Position numbers and translations under genes: made by a program. This document shows, piece after piece, positions 1 to 6,561 of a stretch of 9,799 bases of DNA. Origin of the DNA: an uncultured Eubacterium sp. Its GTDB lineage: Bacteria > Bacillota > Clostridia > Oscillospirales > Acutalibacteraceae. Under the pieces are notes generated by a model. That model did no database searches. It had not been told where the DNA came from and saw nothing but the letters and a program-made list of their open reading frames with translations. The stretch spans positions 1 through 9,799 of the forward strand of contig CAJTZJ010000026.1 in assembly GCA_910583925.1 (NCBI GenBank), written 5' to 3'. Numbering within the stretch: the stretch's first letter is position 1; the number at the start of each line of letters is the position of its first letter.

Positions 1-207
1 AACTGTTGCGGAGATATTTATAAACTGAGTTTCCATTTTATGGAAATATTGGCAAGAGTTAGGAGGGATTATTTGAGGTTTTGGCTTGCTTTTCTTTTCG
101 TTGCTAATCAGTTAATTATAGGATTTGGAATTTTGCTGGGATTGGGGCGATTTGGGGGAATTTTCGCATTTAGTACACAATTTGTACGATTCAGTTGTTA
201 ATAGTTG

Positions 208-220
208 TATAGGGCGATTT
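208..220 (+). repeat. Left copy of an inverted repeat flanking the recombinase
   Basis: TATAGGGCGATTT here is the exact reverse complement of 1600-1612. Similarity continues outward with a one-base gap (GTTGTATAG against GTTTATAG). The two copies bracket the recombinase promoter and gene. A 13-base match can occur by chance in a window of this size, so placement is the main argument. Confidence 0.5.
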
Positions 221-249
221 TTGCGGATTATGAGTTCGCAATAACTTTG
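220..249 (+). promoter_or_regulatory. Bacteroidetes-type promoter of the recombinase
   Basis: TTTG at 220-223, an 18-base spacer, then TAACTTTG at 242-249 match the -33/-7 pattern of the Bacteroidetes primary sigma factor. The start codon lies 25 bases after the -7 element, which implies a very short untranslated leader. The -33 element directly abuts the 13-base repeat at 208-220, so a factor or recombinase bound to the repeat would interfere with polymerase. Confidence 0.7.
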
Positions 250-274
250 CGTATAAACACAAAATTAGGCTCTT

Positions 275-1519
275 ATGGCAAAAGTCGAAACAAGGAACAA
301 ACAGAATCCGAAACTCGTTCAGACTGTCCTCAAAGACGGTCGGGCAAGCCTTGCCCTTGAGTATTATCTCGGTCGCTCGGAGTCGCTTGTTATTGATGAC
401 GAGGGCAATCAGGTATTCTACACCACCGGGGCAATGGTGGGCAAGCCGAAATACAAAATCAAGCATAACCGCAAGCGTGAGAATCTGAATCTTTACATTT
501 GGATTCATCCGCGCTCACCACAGGAACGCACACAGAATCGCAACACTCTCGCACTCGCCGAGAAAATAAGGTTTGAGCGTGAACAGGAATTTCTCGAAGA
601 CCGCGAGGGATACCGGTTGAAAAAAGATAAGGAGGTGGACTTGCTCCGCTACTTTCGCAAGCATCGGGAGGATGAGGTGTATGCCCGTTCAACCCGTATC
701 GGCTTCGGTACGGCATATCGCCGTTTCATAGACTTTCTTGGCAGTATGCCAAGATATAAGAAATATGTCGATTTCCTCCGCATGGATTTGTTGACTCCCG
801 AAATGGTCAGCGGATATGTAGAGTATCTGAAAAAGGTATCTATCGGAGATGGCGGCGCACGAACATACGGATTGTTTAAGAAAGTCATCACGACAGCCGT
901 TGAGGAAGGATTGATGAAGAAAAATCCGTGCAAAGGTATTGCAATGCGCAAGGATGCATATGCAATCAAAAAGCAGATTTTGACGCTTGACGAGATAAGG
1001 AGGCTCGCCTCAACTCCCTTTGCCGGGAGTTATCCCGACATAAGACGTGCGTTCCTTTTCAGCCTCTACACCGGTATTCGATGGCGTGATGTGAGCCGTC
1101 TCACATACGAAAATGTGGATTTTGCCTCCGGCTTACTGAAATTCGAGCAGAGCAAAATCGCAGGGAGAAGCAAGAGTAGCAGCGTGATGACGCCCTTGAG
1201 TCCGATGTTGCATAAGATTATCGGAAAGCCGGGAGTACAGGGGGATTACAAGCAGTTTATTTTCTCGTTGCCCACATGGTCAACTTGCGTGAAACAGTTA
1301 GACGCTTGGGTAAAGGCGGCAGGAATAGGAAAGCATATAACATGGCATTGCGCCCGGCATTCTTTCGCCGTGAACATCCTTAACGGCGGAGCGAACATCA
1401 AAACCGTCCAATCATTGATGGGCCACGCCAGCATAGAAATGACGGAAAAATATTTGCGTGTGGTCGATGAACTGAAACACAAGGCTATCAACAGCCTCCC
1501 GGAATTGGACTACGAGTGA
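275..1519 (+). CDS. Tyrosine recombinase/integrase, Bacteroidetes long-N-terminus type
   Basis: A site-specific recombinase that cuts and rejoins DNA through a tyrosine-phosphate intermediate. The 414 residues divide into an N-terminal arm-binding-like part (about 1-115, with the family's LALEYYLGRSE and HNRKRENLNLYIW stretches), a SAM-like core-binding domain (about 120-225) and a C-terminal catalytic domain (about 235-410). All catalytic positions are visible: R269 (TGIRWRD), probable beta-hairpin K294 (QSKIAG), H358 and R361 (HCARH), H384 (MGHAS) and Y393 (EKYL). The gene is complete and looks active. The ATG fits the promoter 25 bases upstream. The stop is doubled in frame (TGA TAA) and is followed by a terminator, so it is a separate transcript from the defence genes. 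Relatives include integrases of mobile elements and the Tsr-type enzymes that invert local DNA in Bacteroides. Which role applies cannot be read from the protein. It is richer in G+C than the downstream operon. Confidence 0.95.
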   Translation: MAKVETRNKQNPKLVQTVLKDGRASLALEYYLGRSESLVIDDEGNQVFYTTGAMVGKPKYKIKHNRKRENLNLYIWIHPRSPQERTQNRNTLALAEKIRFEREQEFLEDREGYRLKKDKEVDLLRYFRKHREDEVYARSTRIGFGTAYRRFIDFLGSMPRYKKYVDFLRMDLLTPEMVSGYVEYLKKVSIGDGGARTYGLFKKVITTAVEEGLMKKNPCKGIAMRKDAYAIKKQILTLDEIRRLASTPFAGSYPDIRRAFLFSLYTGIRWRDVSRLTYENVDFASGLLKFEQSKIAGRSKSSSVMTPLSPMLHKIIGKPGVQGDYKQFIFSLPTWSTCVKQLDAWVKAAGIGKHITWHCARHSFAVNILNGGANIKTVQSLMGHASIEMTEKYLRVVDELKHKAINSLPELDYE

Positions 1520-1575
1520 TAATGCGCTGACAGAATATTGGCATGAATATGGCAGTGTGCTGTCAGTGCATTATC
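1518..1575. repeat. Long inverted repeat right after the recombinase stop
   Basis: The arms at 1518-1533 and 1560-1575 pair over 16 positions with one interruption (GATAATGC-g-CTGACAG against CTGTCAG-t-GCATTATC; the odd pair is G-T). The 26-base centre has its own small arms, ATATT (1535-1539) and AATAT (1546-1550). The repeat begins inside the TGA stop. No T-run follows, so it is not a standard terminator. It may be a recombinase binding site, an mRNA-end stem-loop, or both. Confidence 0.75.
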
Positions 1576-1599
1576 CTGTGTTTCGTTGTTCTTCAATTG

Positions 1600-1612
1600 A
1601 AATCGCCCTATA
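1600..1612 (-). repeat. Right copy of the inverted repeat flanking the recombinase
   Basis: AAATCGCCCTATA is the exact reverse complement of 208-220. It lies about 80 bases after the recombinase stop, between the stop-proximal inverted repeat and the terminator, so the pair encloses promoter and gene (about 1.4 kb). Confidence 0.5.
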
Positions 1613-1632
1613 AACAAAAAACACAATCTTTC

Positions 1633-1684
1633 GGTCGTGCAACCTTCGTCACTACAAGACGATGTTTGCACGGCCTTTTCTTTT
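1633..1684 (+). terminator. Rho-independent terminator of the recombinase transcript
   Basis: An outer stem GGTCGTGCAA (1633-1642) pairs with TTGCACGGCC (1666-1675), with one G-T pair. After a 3-base internal loop on each side, an inner stem TCGTC (1646-1650) pairs with GACGA (1658-1662) around a 7-base loop. The run TTTTCTTTT (1676-1684) follows immediately. This separates the recombinase from the defence operon. Confidence 0.8.
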
Positions 1685-1773
1685 CGCCGCCAATCCCAAT
1701 GAAAACAAAAAAGAAAAATGGAGTGTGAGAATCGGCAATGGGGATTACGACTTTGGAGTAAGACCAACCTAAC

Positions 1774-1836
1774 ATTCGGCAAGGGTTTTGAGCAGCTAAA
1801 TATATTTCGCGCTGCTCAAAACATACCTTGCCGAAT
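1774..1836. repeat. Large two-part palindrome in the intergenic region
   Basis: ATTCGGCAAGG (1774-1784) and TTTTGAGCAGC (1786-1796) on the left are answered by GCTGCTCAAAA (1811-1821) and CCTTGCCGAAT (1826-1836) on the right. This gives 22 perfect base pairs in two blocks, interrupted only by 1 base on the left and 4 on the right. The apical loop itself contains the palindrome AAATATATTT. No T-run follows, so it is unlikely to be a terminator. It could be a protein or recombinase binding site, a foldable single-strand site, or a structured RNA. Confidence 0.85.
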
Positions 1837-2123
1837 CCCGATGGATTCAGTTGTACATTAGGTAATTATATAAGGTTGTGGAATACGGGACCCCGGATTT
1901 TATGCCGGATTCATGTCTGAAATCGGGAAAAGTGGCATTTCAGTCTGTTGGAATGTAAAATGGACATAAAAATTCAGGATGGTGATGAGGGAAGAATAAG
2001 ATTTTGCAAAGGATAGTTAAGGTCGTTTCGGACTAAATATGTAATGAAGTTATGGTTTTGAAATGAATAAACTACAATGATACAGATAGTTAACGATAGT
2101 AGTCTTGATTGCAAGACGGCTGA

Positions 2124-2179
2124 AATGATGTATTGACGTATTTATTTATGAACGTCATGACGTAATGATGTATTGACGT
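2124..2179. repeat. Paired 16-base direct repeats around a perfect palindrome
   Basis: AATGATGTATTGACGT occurs identically at 2124-2139 and 2164-2179, 40 bases apart start to start. The perfect 12-base palindrome ACGTCATGACGT (2152-2163) sits directly before the second copy. The pentamer TGACG therefore recurs several times in both orientations. This spacing and symmetry suit a multi-site protein binding region, but it grades into the low-complexity tract that follows and may share its slippage origin. Confidence 0.7.
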
Positions 2180-2230
2180 GTTGATGTGCTTATGTATGAT
2201 TGTATTGAAAGTTTTTAGCCTGAATGTATG

Positions 2231-2351
2231 GATAGATGACTGAATGACTGGGTTTTCAAATGATTGACTGATTGAATGACTGAATGATTGAGTGATTGTT
2301 CATTCAGATGATTGAATGATTGAGTGACTGAATGACTGGCTGAGTGATTGG
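2231..2351. repeat. Degenerate TGAN tetranucleotide tandem tract
   Basis: About 120 bases built mostly from TGAA, TGAC, TGAT and TGAG units, interrupted around 2250-2258 and 2299-2305. Longer sub-blocks recur: GAATGATTGAGTGA is identical at 2282-2295 and 2314-2327. The period of four keeps reading frames open, which explains a spurious reverse-strand frame rich in His, Ser and Asn. Replication slippage is the likely origin. A spacing or regulatory role is possible but not shown. Confidence 0.8.
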
Positions 2352-2656
2352 TCATAAAACAAGTCTTATGACTACCCAACTGAAGTAAAGACGTTAAATC
2401 TGTCCGTTGATTTTCAGCCATTATATTTTTCATCATGCAATTTTGAAATTAGAACTTCCAAGGTTGCTTTAGAGAAGTTGACTTCCGATGCTGAGATATT
2501 CGATTTTATATAATACCCAATGGCATCTAATCTTTAGGTCTGTTGAGGATTTTTATTCGGATTGAATTTCGCTGATTTTACGAGCCTTAAATGATTTTGA
2601 GGTTGTGAGCTAAAATTTAATTTGCCCTTCGCCATAGAATCAAACGAATTTTTTTG

Positions 2657-2664
2657 TAACTTTG
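2657..2664 (+). promoter_or_regulatory. Probable -7 element of the defence operon
   Basis: TAACTTTG is identical to the recombinase -7 element. A run of seven T (2649-2655) lies just upstream. No good TTTG is found at the expected 18-21 base distance; the nearest (2621-2624) is 32 bases away. The promoter may therefore be weak or need an activator. Transcription would start near 2670, which leaves a leader of roughly 150 bases before the methyltransferase. Confidence 0.55.
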
Positions 2665-2667
2665 CAA

Positions 2668-2685
2668 TCTACTATGCGCAGTAGA
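2668..2685. promoter_or_regulatory. Palindrome over the predicted transcription start: candidate operator
   Basis: TCTACT (2668-2673), a 6-base centre ATGCGC, and AGTAGA (2680-2685) form a perfect interrupted palindrome 3 bases after the -7 element. A repressor bound here would block initiation. Some cytosine-C5 methyltransferases repress their own genes this way, but the N-terminal extension of this one is only about 30 residues and no helix-turn-helix is evident. The alternative is a 5' mRNA hairpin. Confidence 0.4.
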
Positions 2686-2726
2686 CTGACAAAGACCACG
2701 ACATGATAAAATAGATTATCTCAACA

Positions 2727-2808
2727 TATAAAGGAGCTTCCTTGTAGTCGCATAAAGGCCTGGTCGCCTGTCAGAACTATAAGGAGGCTCTTTTGTTTTC
2801 GCCAAAGG
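2727..2808 (+). repeat. Imperfect direct repeat in the operon leader
   Basis: The segments 2727-2758 and 2778-2808 align over about 32 bases with small gaps. Both begin with a TATAAAGGAG-type sequence (TATAAAGGAG and TATAAGGAGG), have a CTTCCTTGT or CTCTTTTGT middle, then TCGC, and end in AAAGG. Each copy carries a purine-rich ribosome-binding-like block, and the second ends 10 bases before the GTG start. Copy one can also fold locally (AAGGA, loop GCT, TCCTT). Confidence 0.5.
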
Positions 2809-2818
2809 ACATCTTACC

Positions 2819-5389
2819 GTGAGCAAAAAGACGAAAACATACGACATACCCGATGAGGTTGCCGAAGCGATTGTCGCAGAGCGAAAGTCGCTCTATGGCA
2901 TAAAATCTTATGTTAGCCTGTTTAGCAGTGCCGGCATAGGTTGCTATGGCTTCAAAGAAGCAGGGTATAGTTGTATTGCCACGGTCGAATTATTAGAACG
3001 TCGCCTGAAGATTCAGAAGTACAACAATAAATGTATGTTGTCATCTGGATATATTTGTGGTGATATGACTCTTCCCGAGACAAAAGATAAAGTTTTCCAT
3101 GAATTGAAAGTTTGGAAAGAGTGCTTTGGTGTTGATGATTTAGATGTTCTGATTGCAACTCCACCGTGTCAAGGAATGTCCGTTGCCAATCATAAGAAAG
3201 GTGATGAACTTAAGCGGAATTCTTTGGTCGTTGAGTCCATAAAGATAACGAAAGAAGTAAAACCAAAATTCTTTATCTTTGAAAATGTCCGCGCTTTCTT
3301 AAATTCAATATGTACTGATATTGATGGAAAGGATAAGACGATTCAAGAGGCAATCTCTATGAATTTAGGTGGTCATTACAATATCCTTTATAGGATTGTG
3401 AATTTCAAAGATTATGGTTGTCCGTCAAGTAGAACGAGAACACTTGTTATAGGCGTTAGAAAGGATTTGCAAGATATCGCTCCATTTGATGTTTTTCCGG
3501 CGCAGACAGCAGAAAAGACACTCCGAGAAACAATTGGACATCTCCCTGCACTTACTGAAATGGGCGAGATTTCCACAGATGACATATATCATAATTTCAG
3601 AAAATATGCGCCCCACATGGAAAGGTGGATTTCTGAAATTAAGGAAGGACAATCAGCGTTTGATAACGAAGATATTACAAGAATTCCTCATACTGTCAAG
3701 AATGGTGTCGTTGTCTATAATGCCAAGAAAAACGGCGATAAATATACACGACAGTATTGGGACAAAGTTGCTCCCTGCATCCATACTCGTAATGACATTA
3801 TGGCGAGTCAAAACACTGTGCATCCAACCGACAACCGCGTATTTAGTATTCGGGAGGTAATGCTTATGATGTCAGTCCCTTATTCCTTTCAGTGGACTGA
3901 TATGCCATTCGACCAATTAAATGCTCTTCCATTAAAAGAAAAGCAAGATTTTCTTAAAAAGGAGGAAATGAATATAAGACAAAATCTTGGAGAAGCTGTT
4001 CCGACGATTATATTCAGACAAATTGCAAACAAAATTCGTAAATATCTTGAACGTCCAACATTTACAAATGCTGATGCGCTTGCATTGGTAAAAGATAACC
4101 AATTATGGACTCAGGAAAGAATAATTAGATATATTCGTCAAAGCCAGTCATCTTTCTCTCGCCTTTCTCGAATAGTTGAAATGGCAAATTCAGAGAGAGA
4201 TAATACTGCCGCATACTATACTCGCCAAGATATTTGTTTCAGCATTGTCAACAACTTACCTGAAGCAAAGAATTTTTCCACACTATCTATTTTAGAACCG
4301 TCTATCGGAGTGGGGAATTTTTTGCCGGCTTTAATTGATAGATATGCTAATGTTTCTAATGTAACGATTGATGTTGTTGATATAAATCCCACATCAATTC
4401 AATTGCTAAAAGAAATGCTCCTGCATATCAATATTCCAGCCAATGTCAAGATTAATTTTATTGAGGGCGATTTCTTGTTACTTGAGTTTGATAAAAAATA
4501 CGATATTGTAATCGGTAATCCTCCATACATGAAATTGACTAAAGAGAAATCTTTAGCCACTAAGTATAAGGCTGGTGCAATCAATAAAGACACGAATAAT
4601 ATCTTTGCTTTCTTTGTTGAAAAAGCCATAAAGTTGGGTTCGTATGTTTCTCTAATAGTTCCTAAAAGCATAATAAATGCGCCCGAATTCAATAAAACAC
4701 GTGAGATAATGAATTACCATTCAATATCCCATATCATTGACTTTGGGGAAAAGGCATTTAAAGGCGTTAAAATTGAAACTATCTCTTTCACAATAAATAC
4801 TACCCGGAAATCCGGTGAAACTTTGGTATCTTCATATATCAATAATTCGGTTCGTCTGCTTCCGCAAAAATATATTACTGATTCTTTCTTCCCTTATTGG
4901 CTTCTATATCGAAATGAGGATTTCGACAGGGTGGCAAATTCTATGAGTTTTGGTATCTTCAAATCATATCGAGATAGAGTAATCACCAAAGCCGTTACTA
5001 AGTCGAGAGGGAAATTTCGGGTGCTTAAATCAAGGAACATAGGTAATAATGAGGTTATTGACATCCCGGATTATGATTGTTATGTGGATGATATATCATC
5101 TTTTGATGTATCAAAATTTCTGAACCATACGGAATGTGTTCTACTTCCTAACTTAACATACAATCCAAGAGCTTGTTTTTTACCAAAGAACTGTATTGCA
5201 GATGGCTCTGTCGCTATTTTATCCTTGTCTGACCCCGATGTAACAGTCACGGCAAAAGATCTTGAATTTTATGCCACTGATGAATTTATCCAATTTTATG
5301 CCATAGCGCGAAACTTGGGTACACGTTCTTTAAACATTGACAATAATTCCGTATTTTTCTTTGGGAAACAAATAATAACAGAATCATGA
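2819..5389 (+). CDS. Fused DNA methyltransferase: cytosine-C5 domain plus adenine-N6 domain
   Basis: One 856-residue chain with two methyltransferase domains, both using S-adenosylmethionine. Residues about 30-410 are a cytosine-C5 methyltransferase: motif I LFSSAGIG (34-41), motif IV TPPCQ with catalytic C117, motif VI ENV (155-157), motif VIII PSSRTR (202-207, Ser where Gln is usual), motif IX near 339-352, and motif X GEAVP (391-395). Target recognition probably lies between VIII and IX. Residues about 445-856 are an amino-methyltransferase with YYT (466-468), motif I EPSIGVGNF (493-501) and NPPY (567-570), most likely adenine-N6; the C-terminal 200 residues would recognise DNA. Start: the frame has a stop at 2780 and no ATG before residue 72, inside the first domain. 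GTG 2819, with AAAGGA 9 bases upstream, is therefore the best start. It overlaps the nuclease gene by ATGA. Likely role: protecting an asymmetric site on both strands. Confidence 0.93.
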   Translation: MSKKTKTYDIPDEVAEAIVAERKSLYGIKSYVSLFSSAGIGCYGFKEAGYSCIATVELLERRLKIQKYNNKCMLSSGYICGDMTLPETKDKVFHELKVWKECFGVDDLDVLIATPPCQGMSVANHKKGDELKRNSLVVESIKITKEVKPKFFIFENVRAFLNSICTDIDGKDKTIQEAISMNLGGHYNILYRIVNFKDYGCPSSRTRTLVIGVRKDLQDIAPFDVFPAQTAEKTLRETIGHLPALTEMGEISTDDIYHNFRKYAPHMERWISEIKEGQSAFDNEDITRIPHTVKNGVVVYNAKKNGDKYTRQYWDKVAPCIHTRNDIMASQNTVHPTDNRVFSIREVMLMMSVPYSFQWTDMPFDQLNALPLKEKQDFLKKEEMNIRQNLGEAVPTIIFRQIANKIRKYLERPTFTNADALALVKDNQLWTQERIIRYIRQSQSSFSRLSRIVEMANSERDNTAAYYTRQDICFSIVNNLPEAKNFSTLSILEPSIGVGNFLPALIDRYANVSNVTIDVVDINPTSIQLLKEMLLHINIPANVKINFIEGDFLLLEFDKKYDIVIGNPPYMKLTKEKSLATKYKAGAINKDTNNIFAFFVEKAIKLGSYVSLIVPKSIINAPEFNKTREIMNYHSISHIIDFGEKAFKGVKIETISFTINTTRKSGETLVSSYINNSVRLLPQKYITDSFFPYWLLYRNEDFDRVANSMSFGIFKSYRDRVITKAVTKSRGKFRVLKSRNIGNNEVIDIPDYDCYVDDISSFDVSKFLNHTECVLLPNLTYNPRACFLPKNCIADGSVAILSLSDPDVTVTAKDLEFYATDEFIQFYAIARNLGTRSLNIDNNSVFFFGKQIITES

Positions 5390-6561
5390 GAGAAGTTATA
5401 AACGAATATTTGAACAAGTTTGATTTTGACATACGAAAGTCGCATGATTCGAGGTATGTTGACCAAAAATGTACACCAGACATCGTTTGTTTCTTGGCAG
5501 ATTGCATACTAAACATCGCAGCCTCCCACCCAACATTTACGGCTAATGATATATGGCAAAGTCAATATTTCAAGCATAATTGCCGAGTGGTATTCAACAA
5601 GCCGTATGCTGATGACAAAAGAGCAAAGAATGAATACAATAAATGGTTTTCGCAGCCATTAAAGTTATTCCATACTGCTGGAATTCTTGATGCAGATTTT
5701 TCGACACGCCCTGCCACATATTCAATAAAGAATGAGGAGTTATTGGATTATATTTCCCGGCGTGAAAGAAACTCGTACAACTTTCTATATTGTTACTTTT
5801 CAAAGGTTCTGAAGGATAGTGGCTTTTGGCGATATTTTGAAGAATATTTGCATAATGTAACTGATAATCGCATTGCTGCCAAAAATGAGTTATATGATAG
5901 ATATTATCGTTTGATAAGTGGGAATACTCCAACACAATCCAAATTGGACATATATCGAATGTTTCACAAGGTGTTGAATGTGTTGGCGACTGAACATAAT
6001 GTTCCCGGTAGCAGTGGAAAGGAGGCACGAATGTTCTCTGATTTGATGTACAATCGTAAGAATTGGCGGGATTTGAACAAGGAGAAATCCATTACACGGC
6101 AGGAAGCGGCTGAGGAGCATATTGATGAACAACAAGAAGCATATAATTCCTACTATGTTCAGAAAGCAACGAATCTGCTGAAGAAAATTCAAAAAGAAAG
6201 TGAGGTGCATGACTCATGGGCAAATGGGTCAGCAACCCATGCTCACCACATCTTCCCTAAAGCACAGTATCCTCAGATTGCTCACTATATTGAGAATCTT
6301 ATTATGTTGACAGCAACCCAGCATAACACAAAAGCACATCCAAACAACAATACTCAAATGATTGATAGGGATTATCAATTAGTTTGTTTGTTGGCGAAAG
6401 CGGATACAATTGAGCAATCGTTAAGGCGAGTGGGCGAAAAATATTATCGCAAAGAATCTTTCTTGTTCGTTATTAATACGGGGTTGAATACGAACATCGA
6501 TTTTAGAATTTCATTCGCTGCCCTTAAAAATGAATTGATTAAGATTTACAATGTTGCCTAA
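5386..6561 (+). CDS. HNH-family nuclease, probable restriction endonuclease of the system
   Basis: A 391-residue soluble protein. The C-terminal third has an HNH (beta-beta-alpha metal) motif: HAHHIFPK (285-292, with H287/H288), N304 in ENLIML, H313 in QHN and H318. The N-terminal two thirds are helical and not recognised by me; they carry a distinctive DQKCTPDIVCFLADCI stretch (about 26-41) and presumably read the DNA site. It starts at ATG within the methyltransferase stop (ATGA) and its own stop overlaps the next start (TAATG), so its synthesis is coupled to both neighbours. Beside a dual C5/N6 methyltransferase, a restriction role is the simplest reading; Eco31I is a precedent for an HNH enzyme with cytosine and adenine methylation. 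No PD-(D/E)xK signature is seen. The alternative is an effector partner of the downstream ATPase, as in Septu-type pairs, although this protein seems longer than typical PtuB and the gene order is reversed. Confidence 0.8.
   Translation: MREVINEYLNKFDFDIRKSHDSRYVDQKCTPDIVCFLADCILNIAASHPTFTANDIWQSQYFKHNCRVVFNKPYADDKRAKNEYNKWFSQPLKLFHTAGILDADFSTRPATYSIKNEELLDYISRRERNSYNFLYCYFSKVLKDSGFWRYFEEYLHNVTDNRIAAKNELYDRYYRLISGNTPTQSKLDIYRMFHKVLNVLATEHNVPGSSGKEARMFSDLMYNRKNWRDLNKEKSITRQEAAEEHIDEQQEAYNSYYVQKATNLLKKIQKESEVHDSWANGSATHAHHIFPKAQYPQIAHYIENLIMLTATQHNTKAHPNNNTQMIDRDYQLVCLLAKADTIEQSLRRVGEKYYRKESFLFVINTGLNTNIDFRISFAALKNELIKIYNVA

Larger units (their letters stand above)
1..274. other. Intergenic region upstream of the recombinase
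   Basis: I see no gene here. The stretch is T/G-rich on the given strand. It holds a small perfect hairpin at 30-46 (TTTCCAT, loop TTT, ATGGAAA), an interrupted palindrome at 173-187 (GTACA, 5 bases, TGTAC), the left copy of a 13-base inverted repeat at 208-220, and the recombinase promoter. No tRNA 3' end, a common insertion target of tyrosine recombinases, is visible. The short reverse-strand frame overlapping 191-508 is antisense to the recombinase start and has no coding character. Confidence 0.6.
1850..2640. other. Long stretch without a recognisable gene
   Basis: I find no credible coding sequence in these roughly 800 bases. The few short frames lack coding character. Visible structure comprises a small inverted repeat CTGAAAT (1917-1923) and ATTTCAG (1937-1943), and the direct repeats and TGAN tract listed separately. 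The part from about 2440 to 2640 is AT-rich and shows nothing I can name. A small RNA or a decayed gene cannot be excluded. Confidence 0.55.

Noticed and set aside
1543..1728. Forward open frame of 61 codons after the recombinase
   Set aside because: It runs through the 13-base repeat and the whole rho-independent terminator, and its product has no coherent composition.
2231..2351. Possible CRISPR array
   Set aside because: Units are four-base and degenerate, with no constant 24-40 base repeat, no unique spacers and no cas genes.
2215..2436. Reverse-strand open frame of 73 codons rich in His, Ser and Asn
   Set aside because: It is a by-product of the TGAN tandem tract, whose four-base period keeps frames open. 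It has no ribosome-binding site or promoter and a low-complexity product.
2649..2655. Phase-variable homopolymer in the operon promoter
   Set aside because: A run of seven T is short for slippage-driven switching, and no -33 element is placed so that its spacing would matter clearly.
5594..6210. Reverse-strand frames of 144 and 106 codons opposite the HNH gene
   Set aside because: They are antisense shadows. The forward frame has clear HNH motifs and coupled start and stop codons.
2819..6561. Type I or type III restriction system
   Set aside because: There is no HsdR or Res helicase and no HsdS specificity subunit. The two-domain methyltransferase plus HNH nuclease fits a type II-like system.
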